From: Candidatus Binatus sp. | Lineage (GTDB): Bacteria; Desulfobacterota; Binatia; Binatales; Binataceae | Assembly: GCF_036567905.1 (NCBI RefSeq) | Contig: NZ_DATCTO010000038.1 | Coordinates: forward strand, 1-64,000 | Direction of reading: 5' to 3' | Length of the DNA stretch: 64,000 bases | Part shown: positions 9,168 to 18,202 of the stretch, piece after piece | Numbering within the stretch: position 1 is the stretch's first letter | Layout: each line of letters opens with the position of its first letter | The notes under the pieces: generated by a model | The model's database searches: none | What the model was told of the DNA's origin: nothing | What the model saw: the letters and a program-made list of their open reading frames with translations, nothing else | Translations under genes and position numbers: made by a program

Positions 9168-10337
9168 ATGCCAGATTTATTGAGAGATCTCGATTTTTTT
9201 CACCTCGACGACCTGCTGACCGATGAAGAACGGATGGCCCGCGATACGGCCAAACGTTTCGTGGATCGCGAAATTTTGCCAGAGATCGAGCGCCATTTTG
9301 CCAGTGAAACCTTCCCAATGCATCTTGTACCGCAAATGGCCGAGCTTGGAATGTTTGGGGCTAATCTCAAGGGCTATGGATGCGCGGGCATGAATAACGT
9401 CGCGTACGGCCTGATCATGCAGGAGCTCGAAGCGGGAGACTCGGGGCTGCGCTCGTTCGCGTCCGTGCAAAGCGCGCTTTCGATGTACGCGATTTATGCA
9501 AACGGCAGCGAGGAACAGAAGCAGCGCTACTTGCCGGAAATGGCCAAGGGAAAATTGATCGGTTGCTTCGGTCTGACCGAGCCTGACCACGGGTCGGATC
9601 CGGGCGGGATGGAAACGCGGGCGCGGCGCGATAGCGACGGATGGATCCTCAACGGGACCAAGCGATGGATCACCAACGGCTCGATCGCGGACGTCGCGAT
9701 CGTGTGGGCGAAGGTCGACGAGGGCATCACCGGGTTCCTGGTCGAGAAGGGGACGCCGGGATTTTCGACGCGCGACATGCACGGGAAATTTTCGATGCGC
9801 GCGTCGATCACTTCGGAACTGATTTTAGAAGACGTGCGAATTCCCAGGACTGCTCATCTGGAAAAAGCGCGCGGGCTGAAGGGTCCGCTGGGATGCCTGA
9901 CGCAGGCACGCTACGGAATCGCGTGGGGCGCGATCGGTGCGGCGCGGTCGTGTTTCCATTGCGCGCTGGATTACACGAAGTCGCGCAAGCAGTTTTCGCG
10001 TCCGCTGGCCGGCTATCAACTGGTGCAGGCAAAGCTGGTGAGGATGCTGACCGAGATCACCAAGGCGCAGATGGTTTGCCTGCGCCTGGCTCATCTGAAG
10101 GACCAGGGCAAGATGCGCCCGGAGCACGTATCGTTCGCCAAGAGAAATAACGTCAACGAGGCGCTGAAGATCGCACGCGACGCGCGCGACATGCTCGGCG
10201 CCAACGGAATCGTGAACGAGTACCCGGTGATCCGTCACATGCTGAACCTGGAGACGGTGAACACTTACGAGGGCACCTTCGACGTGCATACGTTGATCCT
10301 CGGCCGCGACATCACGGGCGAGAACGCGTTCGAGTAA
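9168..10337 (+). CDS. gcdH: Glutaryl-CoA dehydrogenase-like acyl-CoA dehydrogenase
   Basis: A 389-residue FAD enzyme that oxidises an acyl-CoA, most likely glutaryl-CoA to crotonyl-CoA and CO2 in lysine, tryptophan or aromatic breakdown. Family signatures are GYGCAGMNNVAYGLI followed by GDSGLRSFASVQ, where the Arg contacts the dicarboxylate in known GCDH enzymes, plus CFGLTEPDHGSDPGG and the catalytic-base segment TYEGTFDVHTLILGRDITG (Glu368). GGAG six bases upstream favours ATG 9168 over ATG 9156. It is divergent from the LysR gene and followed by an SDR 72 bases downstream. Whether it decarboxylates cannot be read from sequence alone. Confidence 0.88.
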   Translation: MPDLLRDLDFFHLDDLLTDEERMARDTAKRFVDREILPEIERHFASETFPMHLVPQMAELGMFGANLKGYGCAGMNNVAYGLIMQELEAGDSGLRSFASVQSALSMYAIYANGSEEQKQRYLPEMAKGKLIGCFGLTEPDHGSDPGGMETRARRDSDGWILNGTKRWITNGSIADVAIVWAKVDEGITGFLVEKGTPGFSTRDMHGKFSMRASITSELILEDVRIPRTAHLEKARGLKGPLGCLTQARYGIAWGAIGAARSCFHCALDYTKSRKQFSRPLAGYQLVQAKLVRMLTEITKAQMVCLRLAHLKDQGKMRPEHVSFAKRNNVNEALKIARDARDMLGANGIVNEYPVIRHMLNLETVNTYEGTFDVHTLILGRDITGENAFE

Positions 10338-10409
10338 ACGCCTGCGAGCGCGCTTGCCGCCGTCCGCAGCCGTCGGGCTGGATAGCACGCAGACCAGGGA
10401 GAAAATCGG

Positions 10410-11225
10410 ATGGAACTCAAGGGCAAGAATGCAATCGTCACCGGCGCGGCGCGGGGAATCGGCCGCGGAATCGCGCTCAAGCTGGCGGCGGCGGGCGCAA
10501 ACGTCGCGCTGGTCGATCTCGGCAGTCCGGCGGACCGCGCGCTTACCTACAATCTAAGCGCGCAAACTGAACTGAATCGCACGGTCGAGGAAGTCAAGGG
10601 ACTCGGCGTGAAGGCCATCCCGATCCTCGCCGACGTGACGCGGTTTGCCGACCTGGAGCGGATGGCGTCGGAGGTGGCCGCGAAACTCGGCACGATCGAT
10701 ATCCTCGTGAACAACGCCGGGATCATCGCGTTCGGGCCGGTGAGCGGTTTTGCCGAAGAAGCGTGGGACCGCGTGATGGCGGTGAATGTGAAGGGCCAGT
10801 TCCTGTGCGCCAAGGCGTGTATCCCGCACCTGATGAAGCAGCGCGAGGGCGCGATTGTTAATATCGCGTCGGTGGCGGGCAAGACCGGTCACGGTGGCAT
10901 GTCGGCATACTGCGCGAGCAAGTTCGCGTCGGTGGGCTTCACGCAATCGCTGGCGGAAGAGCTTGGCCCGGTGAACATTCGCGTCAACGCGGTATGCCCC
11001 GGGTATCTGCGCACTGCGATGTGGACCGACGTGCTCAGTCCGATCGTCGCCGTTCAGTACGGGTTGAATGGCGAGGCGGCGTTCGACGAATTTATCGCGC
11101 GCAACACGTTCCTCAAGCGCGAGCAGACGCCGGCCGATATCGGCGAGGCGGTGGTCTATTTGTGCCGCGCGGAAAACATTACCGGCGAAACGATCAACGT
11201 CGCCGGCGGCGGCGAACTGCATTAG
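10410..11225 (+). CDS. Short-chain dehydrogenase/reductase
   Basis: A 271-residue SDR that oxidises or reduces a hydroxyl/keto group with NAD(P). The Rossmann motif TGAARGIG is at residues 11-18, NNAG is near 101 and the catalytic Ser154-Tyr167-Lys171 are in place. A 40-45 insertion with ADRALTYNLS is slightly longer than in FabG. The gene is co-oriented with the acyl-CoA dehydrogenase gene and probably in the same transcript, so a hydroxyacyl-CoA or alcohol substrate of that pathway is a reasonable guess. Confidence 0.85.
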   Translation: MELKGKNAIVTGAARGIGRGIALKLAAAGANVALVDLGSPADRALTYNLSAQTELNRTVEEVKGLGVKAIPILADVTRFADLERMASEVAAKLGTIDILVNNAGIIAFGPVSGFAEEAWDRVMAVNVKGQFLCAKACIPHLMKQREGAIVNIASVAGKTGHGGMSAYCASKFASVGFTQSLAEELGPVNIRVNAVCPGYLRTAMWTDVLSPIVAVQYGLNGEAAFDEFIARNTFLKREQTPADIGEAVVYLCRAENITGETINVAGGGELH

Positions 11226-11227
11226 CG

Positions 11228-11262
11228 TTGAATGTGAAACCCGCCGTGGGTTTCACATTCAA
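11228..11262. terminator. Perfect hairpin between convergent genes
   Basis: Two 15-base arms (11228-11242 and 11248-11262) match perfectly around a 5-base loop gccgt. It lies between the plus-strand SDR and the minus-strand HpaB-family gene, so it probably ends both transcripts. No long T-run follows on either side. Confidence 0.7.
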
Positions 11263-11281
11263 TTAAGTTCTCCCGTTGCTC

Positions 11282-12712
11282 TCAGATCCCCGCGAGCTTG
11301 CGCGCGTATGCGGCCACCGTCTTGAAGTCGTACTCGCGATAAGCCTGCAACTTCTCGGCTTCGAAACCGCCTTCGGCGTGCACCGCCAGCACTTCCTGGT
11401 AGCCGCCAAAATCCGACGACGTCAGATCGCCAATCAGGTTCAGCAGCCTGAGGCGCTTCTCGGCATCGAAGCCTTTCGCGCCGCCCATGTATTTGAGCAC
11501 GTAGGCGCCGGTCGCCTCGCTGGTGAGATCTTCAGCGGCGGGCGCCGTCACCAGCAGACCGCCGGCGAGATCCTGCACGATTTGCACCGCCTGGTGGTAG
11601 TTGTGAGCGAAGTGATACTTCGCGACGTTGGTGAGCAGGGTATTGGGCACCGCGACGCCGTCCTCGAGCGTGCAGCTGCGCGCGGCATGCTCGATCAGTC
11701 CGCGCACGATGGTGTGATAGGCCGCGAGATGGGTCAGCTTGTCGCGCACGTGACCCGCGCGCGAGATTCCGTTGGCCTCGGCAACGGCATAGGCCGCGCC
11801 CGCCATCAGTTCCAGCAGCGGCAGTTTGTACGACACGGCGGTGAAGCGATGGAAGCGTACGAAGGTCAGCGCGAGCAACCCGGCGAAGTCGATCTCGCCT
11901 TGCAGGAACACCCGCTCCCTGGGCACGAACACGTCGTCGAAGACCGTCAGCGTCTCCATCATCTTGTGCCGCGCGCTGATCGGATGCTCGAAATCGTTTT
12001 TATGCGAGCTGCCGTGGGGCGACGCGAGCAGCTTCAGTCCCGGCGTGTTGATCGGCAATGCGAACGCGACGGCGTAGGCCTTGTCCTCGGCGCGCATCGC
12101 GCGGGTCGGCAGGACGATCACCTCGTTGGTGTTGGTCGCGACGCTGGTGTGGACCTTCGCGCCGCGCACGACGATGCCGTCGGGGCGTTCCTCGACGATT
12201 CGGACGTAGTAATCCGGATGATCCTGCTGCGTGGGCCCGAGCGCGCGATCGCCCTTGACGTCGGTTTGCGCGACGGCGACGGCGAGATCGTTGTCGCGGC
12301 AATTGCGGTAGTACTTGTGGATGCGCTCGCGGTACTCGGGCTTGCCGGCAGCCGCGAGCCGCTCGCCGATAATATGCAGCGCGAGCAAAGCGTCGGTGCC
12401 GATTTCCTTGATCAACACCACCAGCGTCGCACCCTCGCGCGTCGCGGCCGCGATCAGCGCGCTGCGCTTGAGCAGGTCGTCGCCATTTTGCGGAACATGG
12501 TAGTAGCGGCTGTACTCGTCGGCGCCCTCCTTCACCACCGCGAGCTCGCGATACTTCGGATCGTGAGCCATCCGGTAGTCGAGCGCCGCGTGCTCGACTG
12601 CTATTGCGATAACAGGATGCGCGGTTACGTCCGCCACCCTTTCGCCCCTGAAAAAAACCGCGCGGCCGTCGCGCAGCGAGCTTTTGTACTGTTCAGCCGT
12701 TCGTAGTCCCAT
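11282..12712 (-). CDS. HpaB-family flavoprotein (4-hydroxyphenylacetate 3-hydroxylase superfamily)
   Basis: A 476-residue protein of the HpaB / 4-hydroxybutyryl-CoA dehydratase superfamily, which has an acyl-CoA dehydrogenase-like fold and binds FAD. Recognisable segments include the N-terminal SLRDGRAVFFRGERV, the flavin-side DHPDYYVRIVEERPDGIVVRGAK in the middle and SHKNDFEHPISARH. I find His in FHRFTAVSYKLP, but the Cys ligands of the dehydratase iron-sulfur cluster are absent, so the dehydratase role is unlikely. A flavin-dependent monooxygenase is the better guess. A possible reductase partner lies far away at 44728-45207. The real substrate is unknown. Confidence 0.8.
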   Translation of the reverse strand: MGLRTAEQYKSSLRDGRAVFFRGERVADVTAHPVIAIAVEHAALDYRMAHDPKYRELAVVKEGADEYSRYYHVPQNGDDLLKRSALIAAATREGATLVVLIKEIGTDALLALHIIGERLAAAGKPEYRERIHKYYRNCRDNDLAVAVAQTDVKGDRALGPTQQDHPDYYVRIVEERPDGIVVRGAKVHTSVATNTNEVIVLPTRAMRAEDKAYAVAFALPINTPGLKLLASPHGSSHKNDFEHPISARHKMMETLTVFDDVFVPRERVFLQGEIDFAGLLALTFVRFHRFTAVSYKLPLLELMAGAAYAVAEANGISRAGHVRDKLTHLAAYHTIVRGLIEHAARSCTLEDGVAVPNTLLTNVAKYHFAHNYHQAVQIVQDLAGGLLVTAPAAEDLTSEATGAYVLKYMGGAKGFDAEKRLRLLNLIGDLTSSDFGGYQEVLAVHAEGGFEAEKLQAYREYDFKTVAAYARKLAGI

Positions 12713-12752
12713 CGTCGTGATTTTCCCTCTATGTCTCTTGAGTACCTATTAA

Positions 12753-12804
12753 CCCTCGCCCGCTTGCGGGAGAGGGAACGGCGTCCGCGCCGGGGGTGAG
12801 GGTG
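12753..12804 (+). repeat. Long REP-type palindromic repeat, copy 2
   Basis: The unit ccctcgcccgcttgcgggag is itself palindromic and is followed by a GC-rich spacer and gggtgaggg. It lies between the HpaB-family gene and the divergent SDR gene, in a 234-base gap with no other visible feature. Confidence 0.6.
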
Positions 12805-12946
12805 CTGTTACAGCGCGCCACCTCCGTCTTTTCTTTAATCACCGCGCAAACGCGCCGCTCATCGCGTTTCGGTTGCGGCCGGTGTGAAACGCCAATATAG
12901 AAGCGCTGAGCAGTCGCTGTCCAACTGCTCGCGCGGGAGAAACGTT

Positions 12947-13711
12947 ATGGCGAGTCCAAAGATGTTCGATTTGAGCGGCAAGGTCGCCGTGGTCACGGGC
13001 GGCAACGGTGGAATCGGGCGCGGGATCGCGCTCGGCCTGGCGCAAGCCGGCGCGGCGGTCGCGATCCTTGCGCGCAACGAGGAGAAGAATCGCGCTGTCG
13101 TGGACGAGCTCGCCAACGCGGGCGTACCGGCGCTAGCGATCAAGCTCGACGTGACGCGGCGCGACGACCTGCGCCCGGCGATGGAGGAAGCCGAGCGCAA
13201 GCTGGGGCCCGTCTCGATTCTGGTCAACAACGCCGGAATCGCGATCATGGGCAGCGCGTTGAATTTCAGGGCCGAGGACTGGGACCGAGTGATCGAAACG
13301 AACCTGAACTCATGCTTTTTCCTTTCGCAGATCGCGGCGCAATCGATGGCCGCCCGCAAGCAAGGCAAGATAATCAATATCGCGAGCGAATATTCCCGGT
13401 TCGGCGCGCAGGGCATAATTCCTTACGCCGCGGCAAAGGGCGCGCTGGTGCAGGTGACCAGGACGATGGCGATCGAGCTCGCGCCGCACAACATCCAGGT
13501 CAACGCGATCCTGCCGGGCTGGATCGAAACCGACATGACGGTGGTCGCGCAGAGCGGCCCGTGGTTCGAGGAAATAATCGCGCGCACGCCGGCCGGCCGC
13601 TTCGGCAAGCCCGAGGAGACCGCCGGTGCGGCGGTGTTTCTGGCCTCACACGCGTCGGACTTCGTAACCGGATCGATCGTGTACGTCGATGGCGGCTACG
13701 CGATCAGATGA
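12947..13711 (+). CDS. Short-chain dehydrogenase/reductase
   Basis: A 254-residue classical SDR (FabG / gluconate-dehydrogenase-like). The cofactor motif TGGNGGIG is at residues 18-25, NNAG near 94, and Ser147, Tyr160 and Lys164 form the active site. The C-terminus VYVDGGYAI is typical of the family. The start ATG 12947 is preceded by GGGAGA and fits the family N-terminus, whereas the longer frame to 12884 adds an unrelated tail. It is divergent from the HpaB-family gene. Substrate unknown. Confidence 0.85.
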   Translation: MASPKMFDLSGKVAVVTGGNGGIGRGIALGLAQAGAAVAILARNEEKNRAVVDELANAGVPALAIKLDVTRRDDLRPAMEEAERKLGPVSILVNNAGIAIMGSALNFRAEDWDRVIETNLNSCFFLSQIAAQSMAARKQGKIINIASEYSRFGAQGIIPYAAAKGALVQVTRTMAIELAPHNIQVNAILPGWIETDMTVVAQSGPWFEEIIARTPAGRFGKPEETAGAAVFLASHASDFVTGSIVYVDGGYAIR

Positions 13712-13792
13712 GAAGGAGCGCTCGCGTTTTTAACTGTGCTCAACTGTTCAACTGTTTAACCCGGGCCGCGGCGCGGCGTAAGATGCCGCATC

Positions 13793-15334
13793 ATGACTCG
13801 ACCCAAAACGCCCGCTTCCGCTCGTCCTGAATCCGCGCGTCACGAGCACGGCCTGCCGGCGCTCAAGCCATTGCGCGTGTTGGTGGCCGGCGAGGTAATT
13901 CTCGATCGCTACCTGTGGGGCGATGTCGCGCGAATCTCGCCCGAAGCGCCGATTCCGATCCTGCGCGTGCAACGCCGCGAGGAAAAACCCGGCAACGCGG
14001 GTTTCGTGATGGCGAACTTGCGCGCGCTCGGGGCGGACGTGAGCGCGCTCAGCGTGGTGGGCGCGGATCGAAACGGCGATCTGCTGCGCGAGATTTTTGC
14101 CGACCTGGGAATCGATACGCGCTCGATTCTGATCGATCCCGACCGCCCCACCATCGTCAAGGATCGAATGCTCGGTTCGGTGCAGGCGGCCCATCGCGCG
14201 ACCCAGCAACTGCTGCGCGTCGATGAGGAAGACCCGAGTCCGCTCAAGCCCGCGCGCGAACGCGAGCTGATTGCGCGCGTCAAGTCCGAGCTTCGCAACT
14301 GCGACGGCGTGCTGATATCGGATATCGACAAGGGGATGCTGACTGCGGCCGTGTTGCGGGCGCTGATCGATGGAGCCCGGGCGCGCGGCATCCCGGTGAT
14401 AGTCGATCCGCGCCGGACGGAGGACTTTTCGATTTATCGCGGCGCCACCGCGCTCACGCCCAATCGTCACGAAACCGAAGTCGCCACCGGGATGCAGCTC
14501 ACCGACCGCGGCGCGTGGCGCAAGGCGGCCGAAACTCTCGTGCGCAAGCTCGGCCTGGAGGCGTGCCTGATAACGCTCGACCGCGACGGGATGTATCTGG
14601 CGGAGCGCGGCGGCAAAGATACCTACATCGCGACGGCGCCGCGCGAGGTTTACGACGTGACCGGAGCGGGCGACGTGGTGCTGAGCGTGTTCGGGATGTT
14701 TTCGATCGCGGGACTGGGCTTCTCGTCGGCGGCGACGATCGCGAACCTGGCCGCGAGTATCGAGGTGACCCGGATCGGCACCGAAGTGATCACGCGCGAA
14801 GATCTCGCCCGCGCGCTGAGTCCCGCTCACTTAAGCTACGAGCGCAAAATCAATTCGGTGGACGAACTCAAGGCGGTGCTGGAGCGCGAGCGGCGCGCCG
14901 GCCGTCGGATCGCCTTCACCAACGGATGCTTCGATCTGCTGCACGCCGGCCATATCCAGATGCTCGCGTTTGCGCGCGCGCAGGCCGACCTGCTGGTGGT
15001 CGGACTCAACAGCGATCGCAGCGTGCGGCGGCTCAAGGGCGACGCGCGCCCCATCTATCCCGCGGCGGAGCGGGCGCGAATCCTCGCGGCCCTGGAAGCG
15101 GTTGATTACGTAGTTGTGTTCGACGAAACGCGGGCCGAGAAAATTATTCGCGCGGTCAAACCCGACGTCTTGATCAAGGGCGAGGATTGGCGCGGCAAGC
15201 GGGTTGACGGCCAGGCCTTCGTCGAATCGCGCGGAGGAACCGTGGCGCTGGCGCCGTTGCTGGGCGGACGCTCCACCAGCGCGACTATTGATCGGATGAG
15301 TTCGAAGCCGCGCGCGGCGAAAGACGGCGCGTGA
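13793..15334 (+). CDS. hldE: Bifunctional heptose-7-phosphate kinase / heptose-1-phosphate adenylyltransferase
   Basis: A 513-residue two-domain enzyme of ADP-heptose synthesis for the LPS inner core. The ribokinase-like kinase domain (about 25-340) shows GEVILDRYLWGDV, the substrate-side PEAPIPIL and the nucleotide/catalytic segment DVTGAGDVVLS. The adenylyltransferase domain (about 365-500) shows FTNGCFDLLHAGH with the HAGH motif. The length matches E. coli HldE. Its 3' end overlaps the opposing murJ gene by 50 bases. Confidence 0.95.
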   Translation: MTRPKTPASARPESARHEHGLPALKPLRVLVAGEVILDRYLWGDVARISPEAPIPILRVQRREEKPGNAGFVMANLRALGADVSALSVVGADRNGDLLREIFADLGIDTRSILIDPDRPTIVKDRMLGSVQAAHRATQQLLRVDEEDPSPLKPARERELIARVKSELRNCDGVLISDIDKGMLTAAVLRALIDGARARGIPVIVDPRRTEDFSIYRGATALTPNRHETEVATGMQLTDRGAWRKAAETLVRKLGLEACLITLDRDGMYLAERGGKDTYIATAPREVYDVTGAGDVVLSVFGMFSIAGLGFSSAATIANLAASIEVTRIGTEVITREDLARALSPAHLSYERKINSVDELKAVLERERRAGRRIAFTNGCFDLLHAGHIQMLAFARAQADLLVVGLNSDRSVRRLKGDARPIYPAAERARILAALEAVDYVVVFDETRAEKIIRAVKPDVLIKGEDWRGKRVDGQAFVESRGGTVALAPLLGGRSTSATIDRMSSKPRAAKDGA

Positions 15335-16958
15335 TTTGGTCGGTGAATTGCTTGAGTTCCGGCATCGCAAGCATCCAGGCGCCGAATAAGTAGAGCCCGC
15401 CGTAAGTCGAAAGAATCGCCAACCCCTGGATGCGCGGCCCGAATCCCGCCATCCGAAATTTCAGCATGAACGCGAGCGCGGCGGCTCCAAGAGCCAGCGC
15501 CCACAACTTCGCCAGATACGAACGCTCGATCCCGGTCCATCCGATGCGCCCGTTCAGCGCCCATCGCAGCAGCGCAAACTCGACCCATCCTGCCGCGCCC
15601 GCCGACACCGTCAGTCCGGCCACGCCCCACTTCTGCGCGATTCCGAGCATGGGCGGCAGTGGGATCGCGCATAGATAGCCGAGCACCAGCGTCAGCGCGA
15701 CCCGGATTAGTGCGAATCGAAGCGGGGTGCGGGTGTCGAACAGCGCGTAGAACGCCGAATTGTACAACCGGCCCATCGTCGCTGCGAGCAGCCCTACCCC
15801 CGAACCCGCGAGCACGGCCCACACGTAAACCGCGTCGGCGCGGGTGAACGCGCCGGATTGATAAATCATCGCGACGATCACGTCGCCGAGAATCAAAAAA
15901 GCCGCTGACGACGGGACCACCATGAACGCGATTTGGCGCAGTCCCCGGTTCAATCGCACGCGCAGAATCGCGCTCATTTGCTCGGGCGTCGCACCCGCGG
16001 CGCGCGACATCGCGGGCAGCTCCGACGCGGCCACCGAGTATCCGAACAGGCTGATCGGCACCATGTAGAGCAACTGGCCGTAGTTGAGCGCTGCGACGGC
16101 GCCGGTCGGCAAGAGGCTCGCCAGCACGTTGTCCACGTAAGAGCTCAGGTTGACCACGCCGCGGCTGACGACCACGGGCGTCAAGTTGTGGAACACAGAT
16201 CGCAGCGGCGCGGCAATGCGCGCGAAGTCGATGCGATGCTTTCTCAGCAGCGCCAGCGTTTGCGGAACCTGTACCGCGATTTGCAAAGCCGAGCCGAGGA
16301 CCGACGCCCACGAGATCGCGATCGCAAGTCCGTCCTGCGAGCGGCGGGGCCCGTAATAGAGCAGCGCCGCGATCATCGCGACGTTCCACGCCACCGGCGC
16401 GGTGTACGAGACGAAAAATTTGTGATGACTGTTCAGGACGCCGAGGAACCACGCCGACATCACCAGCAATCCCGCGCCGGGAAACAGGATGCGCACGATC
16501 TGAATCGTCAAGTCGCGCTTGTCGCCCTCGAAGCCCGGCGCGATCACGTCGATCAGATACGGCGTCACCATCACGCCGATCGCCACCAGCACCGACACGC
16601 CGAGCGTCAGAATCGCGCCGACGCCCCAGGCGACCATGTCGGCGGTTTCATTGTCGCCCTCGCCCAGCAGTTTTCCGTAAACCGGGATGAACGACGCGGA
16701 CAGCACGCCCTCGCCGAACAGGTTCTGCAGAATGTTCGGGATGCGAAACCCCGCCTTGAACGCGTCGGCGGTGGCCGAGTCGCCGAGGAAATGCGCGAAG
16801 ATGCTGTCCCGCACCAGACCGGCAATCCGGCTGAGCAACACGCCCGCGGCGATCGTGCCCGCCCGGCTCGCGCCCGATCCGCTAGCGCTGGCGGGGCCGG
16901 GGCGTGCCTCGACGCGCGGTTCGTTGCGATCCTGGCGATTGGGTGCGATTTCGGACAA
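15285..16958 (-). CDS. murJ: Lipid II flippase MurJ (MviN)
   Basis: A 557-residue multi-pass inner-membrane protein that flips lipid II for peptidoglycan synthesis. The family N-terminus is clear: SRIAGLVRDSIFAHFLGDS, then DAFKAGFRIPNILQNLFGEGVLSASFIPVY, with about 14 hydrophobic segments. A 35-residue polar leader precedes the first helix. The last 17 codons lie over the end of hldE on the other strand. It is divergent from hemW across 89 bases. Confidence 0.94.
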   Translation of the reverse strand: MSEIAPNRQDRNEPRVEARPGPASASGSGASRAGTIAAGVLLSRIAGLVRDSIFAHFLGDSATADAFKAGFRIPNILQNLFGEGVLSASFIPVYGKLLGEGDNETADMVAWGVGAILTLGVSVLVAIGVMVTPYLIDVIAPGFEGDKRDLTIQIVRILFPGAGLLVMSAWFLGVLNSHHKFFVSYTAPVAWNVAMIAALLYYGPRRSQDGLAIAISWASVLGSALQIAVQVPQTLALLRKHRIDFARIAAPLRSVFHNLTPVVVSRGVVNLSSYVDNVLASLLPTGAVAALNYGQLLYMVPISLFGYSVAASELPAMSRAAGATPEQMSAILRVRLNRGLRQIAFMVVPSSAAFLILGDVIVAMIYQSGAFTRADAVYVWAVLAGSGVGLLAATMGRLYNSAFYALFDTRTPLRFALIRVALTLVLGYLCAIPLPPMLGIAQKWGVAGLTVSAGAAGWVEFALLRWALNGRIGWTGIERSYLAKLWALALGAAALAFMLKFRMAGFGPRIQGLAILSTYGGLYLFGAWMLAMPELKQFTDQITRRLSPRAASNSSDQ

Positions 16959-17047
16959 GTTCCCTCTGACGCAGGGAGTATAGCGACCGTCAAAGGCGCG
17001 TAGTAGCGGGCGTTCGCGCAGGCCTCAAGGCGCGCTACAATCGTCGT

Positions 17048-18202
17048 GTGAGCTTTTCGCTCTACGTCCATATTCCGTGGTGCCAATCGAAGTGTCCGTA
17101 CTGCGACTTCAATTCGCACGCGGCATCGTCATGGCCGGAAGCGCAATATACCCGCGCGCTGATTTCTGAGCTCAAGTACCGGGCGGGCACTGCGCCGTAT
17201 TCAGGCCGGCGCATCCGGACAATCTTTTTTGGGGGTGGAACGCCGTCGCTGTTCGATCCCAAATCCATCGGTGAGATTATCGACGCCGCCAATCGCGTTT
17301 GCGGGATCGAACACGACGCGGAGATAACGCTCGAAGCGAATCCCGGCACCGTGGACCTGGCGAAACTCGGCGGGATGCGCGCGGCGGGCGTCAATCGAAT
17401 CAGTTTCGGCGCGCAGTCGTTCAATGCCGCGACGCTCAAGTTTCTCGGCCGGATTCATTGCGCCGACGAAACCCGCGCAGCCGCAAGAATGGCGCATCGC
17501 GCCGGCTTCGATCGGCTCAATCTCGATTTGATCTTCGCGGTTCCGGGACAGACGGTTGCCGATGTTCTCTTCGACATCGAATCGGTGGCCGCGCTCGAAC
17601 CCGATCACATCTCGGCTTACAACCTGACCTTCGAAGAAGGCACCGCTTTTTTCACGGACTTGATGCGCGGACGAATCAAACAGCTCGCGACCGACGAGCA
17701 GGCCGCGATGTATCAAACGGTGCGCGAGGAAATCCCGCGGCGCGGCTATCCGATGTATGAAATTTCGAACTATGCAGCGTCCGGCCACGAAGCGCGCCAC
17801 AATCTGACCTACTGGCGCGCGCAGACGTACCTCGGAATCGGCGCGGGCGCTCATAGCTACGCAGGCGATGAACGTGGCGGCCGGCCAAAGCGATGGTGGA
17901 ACGAAAAGCTCCCGGCGCGTTACATTTCCGCGATCGAAGAGCGCGCGAACGCGGAGGCCGGCGCCGAGACGATCGAAGAAGCCGGCGCGCAGAGTGAATT
18001 CGTGTTCCTCAATCTACGCCTGCGCGAAGGCTTCGCGCCGGCCGATTTTCAGGAGCGCTTCGGCCGCAACTTCGAGTGCGTCTTCGGTAGCGTCGCCACC
18101 CCGCTGTTCAACAACGGGTTGCTGACGCTCGATCGCGGCCGAATCAAACTGACCGATCGCGGCCTGGAAATGGCCGACTCCGTGTTTGCCGAATTCGTCT
18201 AG
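17048..18202 (+). CDS. hemW: Radical SAM heme chaperone HemW-like protein
   Basis: A 384-residue radical SAM protein of the HemW/HemN-like group, which binds heme and an iron-sulfur cluster and is thought to deliver heme to respiratory enzymes. The cluster motif CQSKCPYC gives Cys12, Cys16 and Cys19. Further family marks are FFGGGTPSLF and EANPGT, plus the HemW C-terminal domain. As in HemW, I find no fourth Cys directly after the motif as in HemN, so true coproporphyrinogen dehydrogenase activity is less likely. The start is GTG 17048. Its stop overlaps the opposing lysS stop by four bases. Confidence 0.88.
   Translation: MSFSLYVHIPWCQSKCPYCDFNSHAASSWPEAQYTRALISELKYRAGTAPYSGRRIRTIFFGGGTPSLFDPKSIGEIIDAANRVCGIEHDAEITLEANPGTVDLAKLGGMRAAGVNRISFGAQSFNAATLKFLGRIHCADETRAAARMAHRAGFDRLNLDLIFAVPGQTVADVLFDIESVAALEPDHISAYNLTFEEGTAFFTDLMRGRIKQLATDEQAAMYQTVREEIPRRGYPMYEISNYAASGHEARHNLTYWRAQTYLGIGAGAHSYAGDERGGRPKRWWNEKLPARYISAIEERANAEAGAETIEEAGAQSEFVFLNLRLREGFAPADFQERFGRNFECVFGSVATPLFNNGLLTLDRGRIKLTDRGLEMADSVFAEFV

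Noticed and set aside
11276..12706. 476-residue plus-strand frame over the HpaB-family gene
   Set aside because: Antisense shadow in GC-rich DNA. The minus-strand frame has family motifs and an end consistent with the terminator.
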